Positions 18,262-26,986 of a stretch of 64,000 nucleotides of DNA are shown one piece after another. The notes below the pieces were generated by a model, which was not told where the DNA came from, made no database searches, and worked only from the letters and a program-made list of their open reading frames with translations. This DNA is from an uncultured Lachnospiraceae bacterium (GTDB lineage: Bacteria > Bacillota > Clostridia > Lachnospirales > Lachnospiraceae), in the NCBI GenBank assembly GCA_910579225.1, contig CAJTTI010000016.1:1-64000 (forward strand). Reading direction: 5' to 3'. Position 1 is the first letter of the stretch. Each line of letters opens with the position of its first letter. A program made the position numbers and the translations under genes.

Positions 18262-18894
18262 TTAATCTCCTTTCGAAAAGCTCCTCAATTCTTCTCTCAT
18301 ACTCTGCACAAGTTCCATATGATAACGAATTCTCTGATGTTCGCTCTCAATAATAGAATGAATCTGCTCCACACAGACATCCAGTTCGTCATTGACTACC
18401 AGATAGTCATACTCTTCAATTCCTTCCGACTCCTCCACAGCTCGCTGCAGTCTCTGTCTGATCACTTCCGGTGTCTCCGTCCCCCGCTTTGCCAGACGCT
18501 CCTTTAACACCTGCGCATCTTTTGCCGTTACGAACAATAACACCGCATGAGGGAACTGCTTCTTGATCTTGCGCGCACCCTGGATCTCAATCTCCAGAAT
18601 CACGTCTCTTCCTTTCAAAAGCTGTTCCTCCACATAGGCCCTGGGAGTCCCATAATAATTATTCACATAGCAGGCATACTCAATCAATGCGCCTTCTTCA
18701 ATCATCTGTTCGAATTCTTCTCTGGTCCTGAAGAAATAATCCTTCCCCTCTGTTTCTCCCGCTCTCTTTCCACGGGTAGTCACTGAGACAGATAACGCAT
18801 ACTGCTCATATCTCTGTATCAGCTCTTTCATAATCGTACCCTTGCCGGCTCCTGAAAATCCGGACACTACAATCAATATTCCCTGTCTGGCCAT
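18262..18894 (-). CDS. gmk: Guanylate kinase
   Basis: Converts GMP to GDP. The 210-residue protein has the P-loop VSGFSGAGKGT (about residues 8-18), the GMP-binding segment VTTRGKRAGETEGKDYFF (about 38-55), and EIEIQGARKIKK (about 98-109). It is placed between yicC and rpoZ, an order conserved in many bacteria. Confidence 0.96.
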   Translation of the reverse strand: MARQGILIVVSGFSGAGKGTIMKELIQRYEQYALSVSVTTRGKRAGETEGKDYFFRTREEFEQMIEEGALIEYACYVNNYYGTPRAYVEEQLLKGRDVILEIEIQGARKIKKQFPHAVLLFVTAKDAQVLKERLAKRGTETPEVIRQRLQRAVEESEGIEEYDYLVVNDELDVCVEQIHSIIESEHQRIRYHMELVQSMREELRSFSKGD

Positions 18895-18902
18895 ATTATA
18901 TC

Positions 18903-19781
18903 CTATTCTATATTCTGAATCTGTTCACGCACCTTCTCAATCGCAGTCTTCAGGTCGATGGCACGATTGGAAATCTCCAGATCATTTGCCTTGGACAACG
19001 TGGTATTCGCCTCCCGGTTCATCTCCTGAGCGATAAAATCAAGCTTCCGCCCGACTCCTTCCTCATTCTCTAAAGCTGCCTTCATCGCCTCCACGTGGCT
19101 TCTGAGACGGACGATCTCTTCATCCACACAAATCTTATCTGCAAATATCGTCACTTCTGTAGCAAGCCGACTCTCATCAATCTGAGCATCTGCAAACAAT
19201 TCCTTCACTTTCATCTCCAACTTCTGCCGGTACTCAGCGAGGATCTGCGGAGAACGTTCCTCAATATACGCAACCGTCTCCAACATCTCATCCAGCTTCT
19301 CCAACAAATCGCTCCTCAGCGCTTCACCTTCCCGGATTCTAGTCTCCACAAACCGTCTGCAGGCCCCGTGCACCGCCTCCTCCAGAAGATGGCACATCTC
19401 TTCCTCATCTTCCTTCTGTTCTTCCATCACAAGCACTTCCGGACAGCGCGCAAGAACAGACACCTGCATATCATTCTTCAGACCAAACTGCTCTTCCATC
19501 TGATGAAAATAATCTACATACTGAGCCGCGATCTTTGCATTATATGCCAGTGCCACGTTGCTTTCACTTAAATCTTCATAAGTGACATAGACATCCACCT
19601 TCCCTCTCTGAATATATCCCTTCAGGATTCCGCGGATGACTGAGTCAAAATAATTCAGCTTCTTTGGCATCTTCATGCTTACATCCAGGTATCGGTGATT
19701 CACAGATTTCATCTCAACAGTAATTTTCCGGTCTCCTTCTGAAACCTCGCAACGGCCAAAGCCTGTCATACTCTTAATCAT
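18903..19781 (-). CDS. yicC: YicC family protein (endoribonuclease-type)
   Basis: A protein of 292 residues beginning MIKSMTGFGR, the family hallmark, with a conserved C-terminal domain (KLDFIAQEMNREANTTLSKA, then IDLKTAIEKVREQIQNIE). YicC proteins have been linked to RNA decay and stationary-phase stress responses. Start placed at 19781, the second of two in-frame ATG codons, because the family starts with MI(R/K)SMTG. First gene of the yicC-gmk-rpoZ-ptsI run, expressed from a promoter that overlaps the divergent rqcH promoter. Confidence 0.92.
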   Translation of the reverse strand: MIKSMTGFGRCEVSEGDRKITVEMKSVNHRYLDVSMKMPKKLNYFDSVIRGILKGYIQRGKVDVYVTYEDLSESNVALAYNAKIAAQYVDYFHQMEEQFGLKNDMQVSVLARCPEVLVMEEQKEDEEEMCHLLEEAVHGACRRFVETRIREGEALRSDLLEKLDEMLETVAYIEERSPQILAEYRQKLEMKVKELFADAQIDESRLATEVTIFADKICVDEEIVRLRSHVEAMKAALENEEGVGRKLDFIAQEMNREANTTLSKANDLEISNRAIDLKTAIEKVREQIQNIE

Positions 19782-19834
19782 ATCCAATCATCCTCATACT
19801 CCTGGCGTAACAGATATCCGCCATAGTTACATCT

Positions 19835-19863
19835 ATTATAGTTGATTTTCTAAATCTTGTCAA
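19835..19863 (-). promoter_or_regulatory. Promoter of yicC-gmk-rpoZ operon
   Basis: Minus strand TTGACA, 17-base spacer, TATAAT: a near-consensus sigma-A promoter, about 55 bases before the yicC start. Confidence 0.85.
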
Positions 19864-19870
19864 TTATAAT
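19842..19870 (+). promoter_or_regulatory. Promoter of rqcH, overlapping the yicC promoter
   Basis: Plus strand TTGATT, 17-base spacer, TATAAT. It shares 22 bases with the divergent yicC promoter, so the two cannot be occupied by RNA polymerase together. Confidence 0.8.
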
Positions 19871-19904
19871 GGTGGATAGACATTTTTCATTAAGGAGAGA
19901 CAAT

Positions 19905-21641
19905 ATGGCATTTGACGGCATCACAATTGCCTGTATGGCACACGAATTGCATGAGAAGCTGACCGGGGCAAGAATCTCCAAAATCGCGCAACCGGAACCG
20001 GATGAACTTCTCCTGACCATAAAATCCCGGGAAGGTAACTATCGCCTGCTACTTTCTGCCAGCGCAAGCCTTCCTCTGGTATACCTGACTGAAAAGAACA
20101 AGCCAGGTCCTCTGACCGCTCCGAACTTCTGCATGCTGCTTCGCAAGCACATAAGCGGCGGAAGGATCCTGTCGGTTACGCAGCCCTCCCTGGAACGGAT
20201 CCTTCGCTTTGAGATAGAACACCTGGACGAGATGGGGGATACCTGCAAAAAATATCTGATTGTGGAAATCATGGGAAAGCACAGCAATATTATTTTCTGC
20301 AACGAACAGAATCAGATCATTGACAGTGTCAAACATGTATCTGCTCAGATGAGTTCTGTCCGGGAAGTACTGCCAGGACGGGAATATTTCATACCGGATA
20401 CCCAGGAAAAGGCCAATCCGCTGGAAATTACCGAGTCCCTTTTCGTCGAACTTGTGGGCGGAAAAGCGGCAAAGCTTTCCAAAGCACTGTACACGTCTCT
20501 GACCGGACTCAGTCCCGTTGCCGCGGAGGAGATCTGCGCCCGGACTTCTCTGGATTCGGACCGGCCGGCCGGTTCCTTTCAACCGGAAGAGCTGACACAT
20601 TTATACAGAACATTCGTTCGATTCTTGGAACCAGTACAGTCCGGTGCCTATACTCCTGTCATCTATTATGACGAAAAAACACCTGTGGAATTTTCCTGCA
20701 TTCCGCTCACGCTCTATGAACACTGCCGGAAAGAAACTTTCCCCTCTGTCTCTGAAGTATTGGAACGTTATTATGCAGAGAAGAACACACTGACCCGCAT
20801 CCGACAGAAGTCCACAGATCTCCGCCGGATCGTTCAGACTGCGTTGGAACGCAATGTAAAAAAATATGACCTGCAGGCAAAACAACTGAAAGATACGGAA
20901 AAGCGGGAAAAATATCGTGTCTGGGGAGAACTGATCAACACTTACGGATATGGAGTGGAGCCCGGCAGCAAAAGTTTCGAAGCGCTGAATTATTATACCG
21001 GAGCAACGATACAGATTCCCTTGGATCCGCAGATCCCTGTCCAGGAAAATGCAAAAAAATATTTTGACAAGTACGGAAAATTAAAAAGAACCTGTGAAGC
21101 AGTCACCAAACTTCTGGAAGAAACCGGCGCTGAAATCGAACATCTGCGTTCCATCCAAACTGCTCTGGATATCGCACTCCAGGAAGAAGATCTGGTCCAG
21201 ATCAAAGAAGAACTCATGGAAGCCGGCTATATACGAAAACGCACCCCCGGAAGCAAACGGCCCAAAATCACTTCCAGGCCTTTTCATTATCTCTCTTCTG
21301 ACGGTTACCATATGTATGTGGGCAAAAATAATCTCCAGAACGACGAACTAACGTTCCAAACTGCCAAAGGCAGCGACTGGTGGTTCCATGCAAAGGGTGC
21401 CCCCGGTTCCCATGTCATCGTCCAGACAAACGGCGATGAGCTGCCCGACCGGACATTTGAAGAAGCCGCAAAGCTGGCCGCCTACTATTCCAGCAACCGC
21501 GGCGCCGACAAAGTGGAGATCGACTATGTGGAAAGAAAGCATGTCAAAAAGCCCAATGGATCCAAACCTGGTTTTGTAGTTTACTACACCAATTATTCTA
21601 TGATGATCAATTCAGACATCAGCGGCATCCAGCTATTGTAG
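19905..21641 (+). CDS. rqcH: RqcH/NFACT family ribosome quality-control protein
   Basis: Binds stalled 50S-peptidyl-tRNA complexes and directs addition of C-terminal alanine tails in the bacterial rescue pathway. From the ATG at 19905 (AAGGAGAG five bases upstream) it is 578 residues: an NFACT-N domain (MAFDGITIACMAHEL...), a central HhH/coiled-coil region (about 270-430), and an NFACT-R domain with DWWFHAKGAPGSHVIV and SSNRGADKVEIDYVERKHVKKP. Earlier names for the family are FbpA or fibronectin-binding protein; no signal peptide or cell-wall anchor is present, which fits an intracellular role. Confidence 0.93.
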   Translation: MAFDGITIACMAHELHEKLTGARISKIAQPEPDELLLTIKSREGNYRLLLSASASLPLVYLTEKNKPGPLTAPNFCMLLRKHISGGRILSVTQPSLERILRFEIEHLDEMGDTCKKYLIVEIMGKHSNIIFCNEQNQIIDSVKHVSAQMSSVREVLPGREYFIPDTQEKANPLEITESLFVELVGGKAAKLSKALYTSLTGLSPVAAEEICARTSLDSDRPAGSFQPEELTHLYRTFVRFLEPVQSGAYTPVIYYDEKTPVEFSCIPLTLYEHCRKETFPSVSEVLERYYAEKNTLTRIRQKSTDLRRIVQTALERNVKKYDLQAKQLKDTEKREKYRVWGELINTYGYGVEPGSKSFEALNYYTGATIQIPLDPQIPVQENAKKYFDKYGKLKRTCEAVTKLLEETGAEIEHLRSIQTALDIALQEEDLVQIKEELMEAGYIRKRTPGSKRPKITSRPFHYLSSDGYHMYVGKNNLQNDELTFQTAKGSDWWFHAKGAPGSHVIVQTNGDELPDRTFEEAAKLAAYYSSNRGADKVEIDYVERKHVKKPNGSKPGFVVYYTNYSMMINSDISGIQLL

Positions 21642-21666
21642 ATGCCGCTTCCTTTTCAAACTGTTG

Positions 21667-22719
21667 TTACTGTATGACAACAATGTTTTCTTCCCCTCCT
21701 GAGAAAAGAGACAGATTTTCAGAAATTCCTTCCGTCGCACAGATTCTACCTTCCTCCGTGACCAGCACCATATCAAATTCTTCTCTGTGTATGCTCCACC
21801 AATCCACCGCATCGTCATACCCCATAATATACAGGGCTGTAGACAACGCGTCTGCCAGCATTCCGTCCGGGGATACAACAGTTACAGAACTCAGATCTCC
21901 GTCTGCCGGATATCCGGTTCTCGGATCAATAATATGAATGTAAGTATTCCCGTTTTCCTCAAAATATCTCTCATAACCGCCGGACGTGATCACTGCTCTG
22001 TCTTCCACCTCCAGAACTGCCAGCGGCTCGCCCTGACCTCCAAACGGGTCCTGGATCCCGACCTTCCACATACCGCCGTCCGGTTTGCATCCAATCGCCT
22101 GTACATTTCCACCCAGGGAGACGATCCCCGAACGGACCCCATACGAACAAAAGATCTCTGCCACCCGTGCCGATGCATATCCCTTGGCAATTCCTCCCAG
22201 ATCCATCTGTTGTCCGTCTTCCAGTTGCATGGTAGAACCGTCATATTTTATCAGCGAACTGTTCACCAGAGGAAGGACTTCTGCCAGTTCCTGCTCTGTG
22301 GGAACATGATATTCCTGTGTGGGAAATCCCCACAATCTCATCAGCGGATAAATGGTAACATCAAACAGCCCACCTGTCTTTTCATAAATCTCCATAGAGT
22401 GTCCAAAAATCACTGACATATCTTCTGACAACACGCCTTCTCCTGATACATTCAGCTGCGATACCTCACTGGATGCATTCCCTGTAGACAAAAGCCCGTC
22501 CAGCCGCCGCACTTCCTCCACTGCTTTCTCTACTGCCTCTTCACAGTTCCTTCCATAAGCAGTAAAAGTCATAAATGTATCCATGGCAAAAAGCTGTTCG
22601 GTACAGGATCGGTTACGTCCCCCTGCCATATACTCCAGCAATCCCCCAAGGCTCAATACCAGTAGGACTGCTGCGGCTGTTCCCTTCTCTTTTCTTCCCA
22701 TCTCTCGCCAGCCTATCAT
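21667..22719 (-). CDS. apbE: FAD:protein FMN transferase (ApbE family)
   Basis: Attaches FMN covalently to threonine or serine of target flavoproteins such as Rnf/Nqr subunits. Signatures visible: AMDTFMTFTAYG near the N-terminus, GGLFDVTIYPLMRLWGF, DLGGIAKGYASARV, SLGGNVQAIG, HIIDPRTGYP and DALSTALYIMG. A single N-terminal hydrophobic segment (GTAAAVLLVLSLGGLLEYMAGG) anchors it to the membrane facing outward. Start is uncertain: I use 22719 (MIGWREMGRKEKG) with purine-rich GAGAGGAAG upstream; 22701 is also possible, and the longer frame to 22836 adds an unlikely Cys/Arg-rich leader. Confidence 0.9.
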   Translation of the reverse strand: MIGWREMGRKEKGTAAAVLLVLSLGGLLEYMAGGRNRSCTEQLFAMDTFMTFTAYGRNCEEAVEKAVEEVRRLDGLLSTGNASSEVSQLNVSGEGVLSEDMSVIFGHSMEIYEKTGGLFDVTIYPLMRLWGFPTQEYHVPTEQELAEVLPLVNSSLIKYDGSTMQLEDGQQMDLGGIAKGYASARVAEIFCSYGVRSGIVSLGGNVQAIGCKPDGGMWKVGIQDPFGGQGEPLAVLEVEDRAVITSGGYERYFEENGNTYIHIIDPRTGYPADGDLSSVTVVSPDGMLADALSTALYIMGYDDAVDWWSIHREEFDMVLVTEEGRICATEGISENLSLFSGGEENIVVIQ

Positions 22720-22885
22720 CCTTTTGTTCTTCCTCTCTGTCCTAATACTCTGTATCTGCAAAGCTTTTCCATCAGCAGAACGCTGCCGGCAACCGCTGCA
22801 TTTTGCTGCTCTTTTATGTTCCCTACCGATATACACAAAAAAGAGGAAGCGCTTTCCTTTATCTTACAGCACTTCCCCTCATTCA

Positions 22886-23227
22886 TCAATTCTTAAATCG
22901 GATAAAATGATAGCTTTCTACAATCTGGAAATATTTTACTATTCTTGGATAGAGCGGTTCCACTTCTTCCCCAAAAGCCTCTTTCTGAAGCTTCGCCAGC
23001 TCCATCACCGTCTTCTGTCCGTCAATCAGCGGCCAGAGAAAGCTTCCGTACTTGTCCATATGAACATTTGTATATCTTGGCCTTTTGAACAGCTTCTGAG
23101 CAATCCGGTTAAACACTCCCGTATTCTCCACCTGCAGAACGACGATTCCCTCTTCTTCTTTCCAGTCAATCGCCTCTGCTCTCTCCGGTATCAGTTCCAG
23201 ATAATTCTTCTGCTTCTTCTTTCCCAT
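22886..23227 (-). CDS. PqqD-like small protein coupled to the OPT transporter
   Basis: About 113 residues from the ATG at 23227. The pattern of a beta-hairpin part followed by a helical segment (VFNRIAQKL...YGSFLWPLIDGQKTVMELAKLQKEAFGE...LYPRIVKYFQIVESYHFIRF) resembles PqqD, the peptide-binding chaperone of radical-SAM peptide-modifying systems. No radical-SAM partner or precursor peptide is evident beside it. Its ATG shares one base with the stop of the transporter gene (TGATG), so the two are translationally coupled and likely work together; how is unknown to me. Confidence 0.65.
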   Translation of the reverse strand: MGKKKQKNYLELIPERAEAIDWKEEEGIVVLQVENTGVFNRIAQKLFKRPRYTNVHMDKYGSFLWPLIDGQKTVMELAKLQKEAFGEEVEPLYPRIVKYFQIVESYHFIRFKN

Positions 23228-25125
23228 CAGTTCTTCTGCTTCTTCCAAAGGGAGAATTTCAGCAGGCTCAGAATCATCAAAGCCATCAGAATCACACCGC
23301 CCACATTTCCAAAATTCATACTCTGTGATACGTCCAGGCTGAAGCCGAATACCGTCAAAATCGCCAGAGCGATACCGACCAGTCCCTCGCCTGCAATCAT
23401 ACCCGCGCAGTACAGAGTACCGTCTGTAGACTGGCGTTCTTTTGTCTTTTCATCCACATTTTTCCTGGAATCCATCAGCAGACGGACCACACCGCCGATC
23501 ATAATCGTAGCATTCAGATAGATCGGAAGATAAAGACCAATAGCAAAAGGCATGACCGGTATCCTGAGGATCTCAAGCCCCAACGCCAGAAATACGCCGA
23601 TAAATACCAGATTCCACGGAAGATTTCCTCCCATGATTCCTTCTACGATCATCTTCATCAAAGTCGCCTGGGGCGCCGGAACTTCTGCACCGCCGTAACC
23701 ATACGCCGTATTCAGAAGATACAATACACCGCCGATGGCAAGACCCGAAGCCACCACACCGATCAGTTCTCCGATCTGCTGTCTCTTCGGAGTTGCCCCA
23801 AGCAGAAAACCAGTCTTCAGATCCTGAGAAGTATCTCCCGCGATTGCCGCTACGATACAGATCACAGAACCAATGGCAATAGCGCCGGTCATACCGGTAA
23901 TCCCGCTGTCACCGGAAGCCTTAATCGCAATCGTTGCAATTAAAAGCGTCGCAATGGCCATACCGGAAACCGGATTATTAGAGCTTCCGATCAAACCCAC
24001 CATGCGGGAAGAGACTGTCGCAAAGAAGAAACCAAAAATCACGATAATCGCAGCCCCCAGAATATTTACTGGAATCGCCGGTACTAGCCAGATGATCAGA
24101 ATCATGGCCGCAATGCCAATCAAAACCATATTCATAGGAAGATCCTGTGCCGTTCTTGCATCACTGGTATCTCTGCTGCCTTTCATGCTCTTCATGGAAT
24201 CCCGGAACGTTGTAATAATCAACGGAAGTGATTTGATCAGAGAAATAATCCCGCCGGTAGCGATAGCTCCCGCACCAATATATCTCACATAAGATCCCCA
24301 GATATTAGAAGCCCCACCCTCTGCATAGAGCTGTCCAATCGTAACGCCCACATCTGCCGGATACATCCATGTATTCGCCCCGAACAGGCAGATCAGAGGA
24401 ATCAGAACCATCCATCCGATCAGCGACCCTACAAACATATAAGATGCAATCCTCGGTCCCACAATATAACCTACACCAAGCAGAGCCGGATAAACCTCCA
24501 TGCCCAACTCTCCTTTAAATGCTTTGAATTCTGCCGCCACATCTGCAGGTATCATCTTGAAGCCGTCTACCACCAGCTTAAAGAGGGCCGCAAGCCCCAT
24601 ACCGCTGAAGACGGTAGATGCATTGGCGCCGCCTTCTTCTCCCGCCAGAAGAACCTCAGCACATGCGGTTCCTTCCGGATAAAGCAGCGTTGCATGCTCT
24701 TTTACAATCAGCGCATTCCGGAGCGGAATCATAAAAAGAACTCCAAGTACACCGCCGCACAGAGCAATCAGCGTAATTTCCACAAGACTCGGCATATCAC
24801 ACAGCCCGTCTTCCGCCCACAAAAACAAAGCCGGCATGGTGAAAATCGCGCCTGCTGCCAGAGATTCGCCCGCCGAACCAATGGTCTGGACCATGTTGCT
24901 TTCCAAAATCGAATTTTTTTTCATAATCACACGGATCACGCCCATAGAAATCACTGCCGCCGGTATAGATGCTGATACAGTCATACCCACCCGCAGGCCC
25001 AGATATGCATTGGCGGCACCGAATACAATCGCCAGGATGATACCCATGATGATGGATGTTACCGTAAATTCCGACGTAATCTTCTCCGCAGGAACATACG
25101 GCTTGAACTCTTTGTTTTCGTTCAT
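23227..25125 (-). CDS. OPT family oligopeptide/metal-chelate transporter
   Basis: A 632-residue, very hydrophobic protein with about 14 or more predicted membrane segments. The N-terminal motif FTVTSIIMGIILAIVFGAANAYLGLRVGMTVSASIPAAV and SSNNPVSGMAIATLL are typical of the oligopeptide-transporter (OPT) superfamily. Members import small peptides or metal-chelate complexes, usually proton-driven; the substrate here cannot be told. It is the first gene of a two-gene operon with the PqqD-like gene. A near-consensus promoter lies about 37 bases upstream. Confidence 0.92.
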   Translation of the reverse strand: MNENKEFKPYVPAEKITSEFTVTSIIMGIILAIVFGAANAYLGLRVGMTVSASIPAAVISMGVIRVIMKKNSILESNMVQTIGSAGESLAAGAIFTMPALFLWAEDGLCDMPSLVEITLIALCGGVLGVLFMIPLRNALIVKEHATLLYPEGTACAEVLLAGEEGGANASTVFSGMGLAALFKLVVDGFKMIPADVAAEFKAFKGELGMEVYPALLGVGYIVGPRIASYMFVGSLIGWMVLIPLICLFGANTWMYPADVGVTIGQLYAEGGASNIWGSYVRYIGAGAIATGGIISLIKSLPLIITTFRDSMKSMKGSRDTSDARTAQDLPMNMVLIGIAAMILIIWLVPAIPVNILGAAIIVIFGFFFATVSSRMVGLIGSSNNPVSGMAIATLLIATIAIKASGDSGITGMTGAIAIGSVICIVAAIAGDTSQDLKTGFLLGATPKRQQIGELIGVVASGLAIGGVLYLLNTAYGYGGAEVPAPQATLMKMIVEGIMGGNLPWNLVFIGVFLALGLEILRIPVMPFAIGLYLPIYLNATIMIGGVVRLLMDSRKNVDEKTKERQSTDGTLYCAGMIAGEGLVGIALAILTVFGFSLDVSQSMNFGNVGGVILMALMILSLLKFSLWKKQKN

Positions 25126-25161
25126 GTCTTTATTCTCCCTTATTCTGTTAGTATAAATTTT

Positions 25162-25190
25162 ATTATACAGAATCTATACATTTTTTACAA
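25162..25190 (-). promoter_or_regulatory. Promoter of the OPT transporter gene
   Basis: Minus strand TTGTAA, 17-base spacer, TATAAT. Confidence 0.75.
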
Positions 25191-25251
25191 GAAAACATTT
25201 CGGAAATATACAAAAATGTTAAGATTATGCTAAAAATGATTTTTGTATCGG

Positions 25252-25280
25252 TTGCACATTACATGAAAATCATGTACAAT
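25252..25280 (+). promoter_or_regulatory. Promoter of the structured RNA with operator in the spacer
   Basis: Plus strand TTGCAC, 17-base spacer, TACAAT. The spacer region holds an inverted repeat, TACATGA-AAA-TCATGTA (25260-25276), that overlaps the -10 box and is well placed for a repressor. Expected transcription start near 25286-25288. Confidence 0.7.
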
Positions 25281-25287
25281 TAAGAAA

Positions 25288-25386
25288 GTCATCAGTTCCG
25301 GGAGGAATGCCGTCCCATAATGCGGTATTGCCGGTGTCTAAGCTCAATCACAGAAAATCTCTTAGAAACACGCGGCTGCTGATGAC
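25288..25386 (+). ncRNA. Candidate structured small RNA or orphan leader RNA, about 99 nt
   Basis: The putative transcript begins at an 8-base stem (GTCATCAG 25288-25295 with CTGATGAC 25379-25386) that closes two more helices: AATGCCG/CGGTATT around 25306-25329, and a longer interrupted helix GCCG-GTGT-CTAAG with CTTAG-AA-ACAC-G-CGGC around 25330-25376. A GGGA in the junction could pair with TCCC in the second hairpin loop. This makes a three-way junction. I cannot match it to a known riboswitch or RNA family. No intrinsic terminator or downstream gene on this strand is seen; the convergent UDG-like gene ends 14 bases later. Confidence 0.55.
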
Positions 25387-25399
25387 ATTTACAAGGATT

Positions 25400-25930
25400 T
25401 TACCTGATTATTTCTAACATAGCTGCTATATCCTCCGTTGCCATCGCGACTTTTGACTTTTCGATCAAAATGTTTCCCCCTGTCATAATGTATGATGGCA
25501 TTACCCTGACGCCTTCATAATAGATTTTGTTATTCCGCAATTTATAAGTAGAAACAGCAGGAATAACATTTTTCTTTGTTGACTTTTTCGTAATCATATT
25601 AAAAGCTTTCCTTGCAACATCCCCCATAAGCATAAGAACTTTTATATTGGGAAATAAAGAAATCTCTGCTTCTAAATAAGGCAGACTGCTCTCTATGCTG
25701 CTTTTATCAATGGCATAACCTGTCTTTGGGGTCTTTACAGCATTTGTGATATAAATTCCCTTTTGTAATATATCTTGCATAGAAACAACCTCTGCACCTG
25801 CTCCCTGTAAAAGAGGAATCGTTGTTTTCAGATAATCAGCTTCAGGGATTCCATAAAAATCCTGTACGGGGTCAAAGGGAACAACTTCATTTATCATAAT
25901 TGCCTTAATCAATAGGGGGGGCAATATCAA
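25400..25930 (-). pseudogene. Uracil-DNA glycosylase-family protein, 5' end probably missing
   Basis: The 176-residue frame opens with TTG, not ATG, and reads VVPFDPVQDFYGIPEADYL, VLMLMGDVARKAFNMI and RVMPSYIMTGGNILIEKSK, a pattern of the UDG-like superfamily (a group distinct from the classical ung at 57.8 kb). The alignment-like segment LPPLLIKAI at the very start suggests that 15-20 N-terminal residues are missing or lie in another frame; a run of seven C sits at this point and an in-frame stop is just upstream. An internal ATG at 25897 with AAGG before it could still initiate. AT-rich compared with neighbours. Decayed or N-terminally shortened; function uncertain. Confidence 0.5.
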
Positions 25931-25968
25931 TGTTGTTTAGATATAAAAATCATATAGTCCCACGTTTT

Positions 25969-26015
25969 TAAAATAAACACACCCGCCCGGGACAGCAACC
26001 GCTGTCCCGGGCGGG
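25969..26015 (-). terminator. Terminator of the ROK kinase gene
   Basis: Perfect 14-base GC-rich arms (25982-25995 and 26002-26015) with a 6-base loop; on the minus strand a T-rich tract follows. It starts 9 bases past the ROK kinase stop. Confidence 0.9.
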
Positions 26016-26023
26016 CAGATGAA

Positions 26024-26944
26024 TCAACTATTCAGTCTCTGTGAAGCAAAAATCGCAGCTCCAATCACACCTTTCTCTGCCAAAGGCTCCGAGTATACAT
26101 ATCTGAATCCATAGCTCATCACGTCCAGTCCTGTATTCTCATTTACCTGGCGCTCAAATTCTTCCCGTGGGAAGCCTTTCATCTCGATCACACCGCCCCC
26201 GGCAATCATAGTGTTCGGATTAAAGATTGTCGCCATCACCGCAAAAACATGTGCGCAGGAACGCACCAGTTCCTGCAGAGGTTTCTCCTCTGCGTGCTTC
26301 AGAAACAGATCTCCAATCTCATCATCCGGATAGAATTCCGACCGGATCTTCTGCAGTTTCCAGCCGGACGCATAACACTCACAGCATCCCCACTTGCCGC
26401 AGCTGCATCTCTCTTTTCCCCCATAATAAGGAATATGCCCCATATCCAGAGCCGCCCCGTTCGCTCCGTCCAGACTTTCGCCCCGGATCAGAACCGACGC
26501 GCCCACACCTGTCCCGATGTAAATTCCGATCACCACATCATTCTGTAAAAGACCATTGGCATACACATCATATAGCAGAATGTTTTTTGTATCGTTGTTG
26601 ACAAAGACGGGCATATTCATCCTCTGGCGAAGCCAGGATGCAATATTGACCTGTTGAAAAACCGCGTCTCCCTGATGATTACGCAGATTCGTCGTACAGA
26701 TGACAGTCTCTTTATCATTCGCCACAGAAGACGGAACGCCAAGAGATATTGCATCAATCTTCCCGATTCCGTTCTCAGAGATAAAATTTCTGATCACTTG
26801 CTCCAGTGCTTCCAGAGGAGCCTCTGCCCTGGCAATCACATTACTGTCTATAATCCGGCTTGCCAGCACTCTCTTGGCGTCCTGCACGGCTCCAATCCGA
26901 AGATTTGTGCCTCCCAGGTCAATCCCTATAATCATACCATCCAA
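26024..26944 (-). CDS. ROK family sugar kinase
   Basis: A 306-residue ATP-dependent sugar kinase. The phosphate-binding motif IGIDLGGTNLRIG is at residues 6-18, a second glycine motif GIYIGTGVGASV lies mid-protein, and the ROK zinc site is CSCGKWGCCECYASG (about residues 180-194). It is closer in look to glucokinase, allose or N-acyl-mannosamine kinases than to a regulator, since it has no DNA-binding domain. It lies 42 bases after the ROK repressor gene on the same strand and ends the catabolic island with a strong terminator. The sugar is unknown. Confidence 0.9.
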   Translation of the reverse strand: MDGMIIGIDLGGTNLRIGAVQDAKRVLASRIIDSNVIARAEAPLEALEQVIRNFISENGIGKIDAISLGVPSSVANDKETVICTTNLRNHQGDAVFQQVNIASWLRQRMNMPVFVNNDTKNILLYDVYANGLLQNDVVIGIYIGTGVGASVLIRGESLDGANGAALDMGHIPYYGGKERCSCGKWGCCECYASGWKLQKIRSEFYPDDEIGDLFLKHAEEKPLQELVRSCAHVFAVMATIFNPNTMIAGGGVIEMKGFPREEFERQVNENTGLDVMSYGFRYVYSEPLAEKGVIGAAIFASQRLNS

Positions 26945-26986
26945 ATCCTTCCCTCTCTTTCAGCAAAGGACAAAACCATTTCCATA

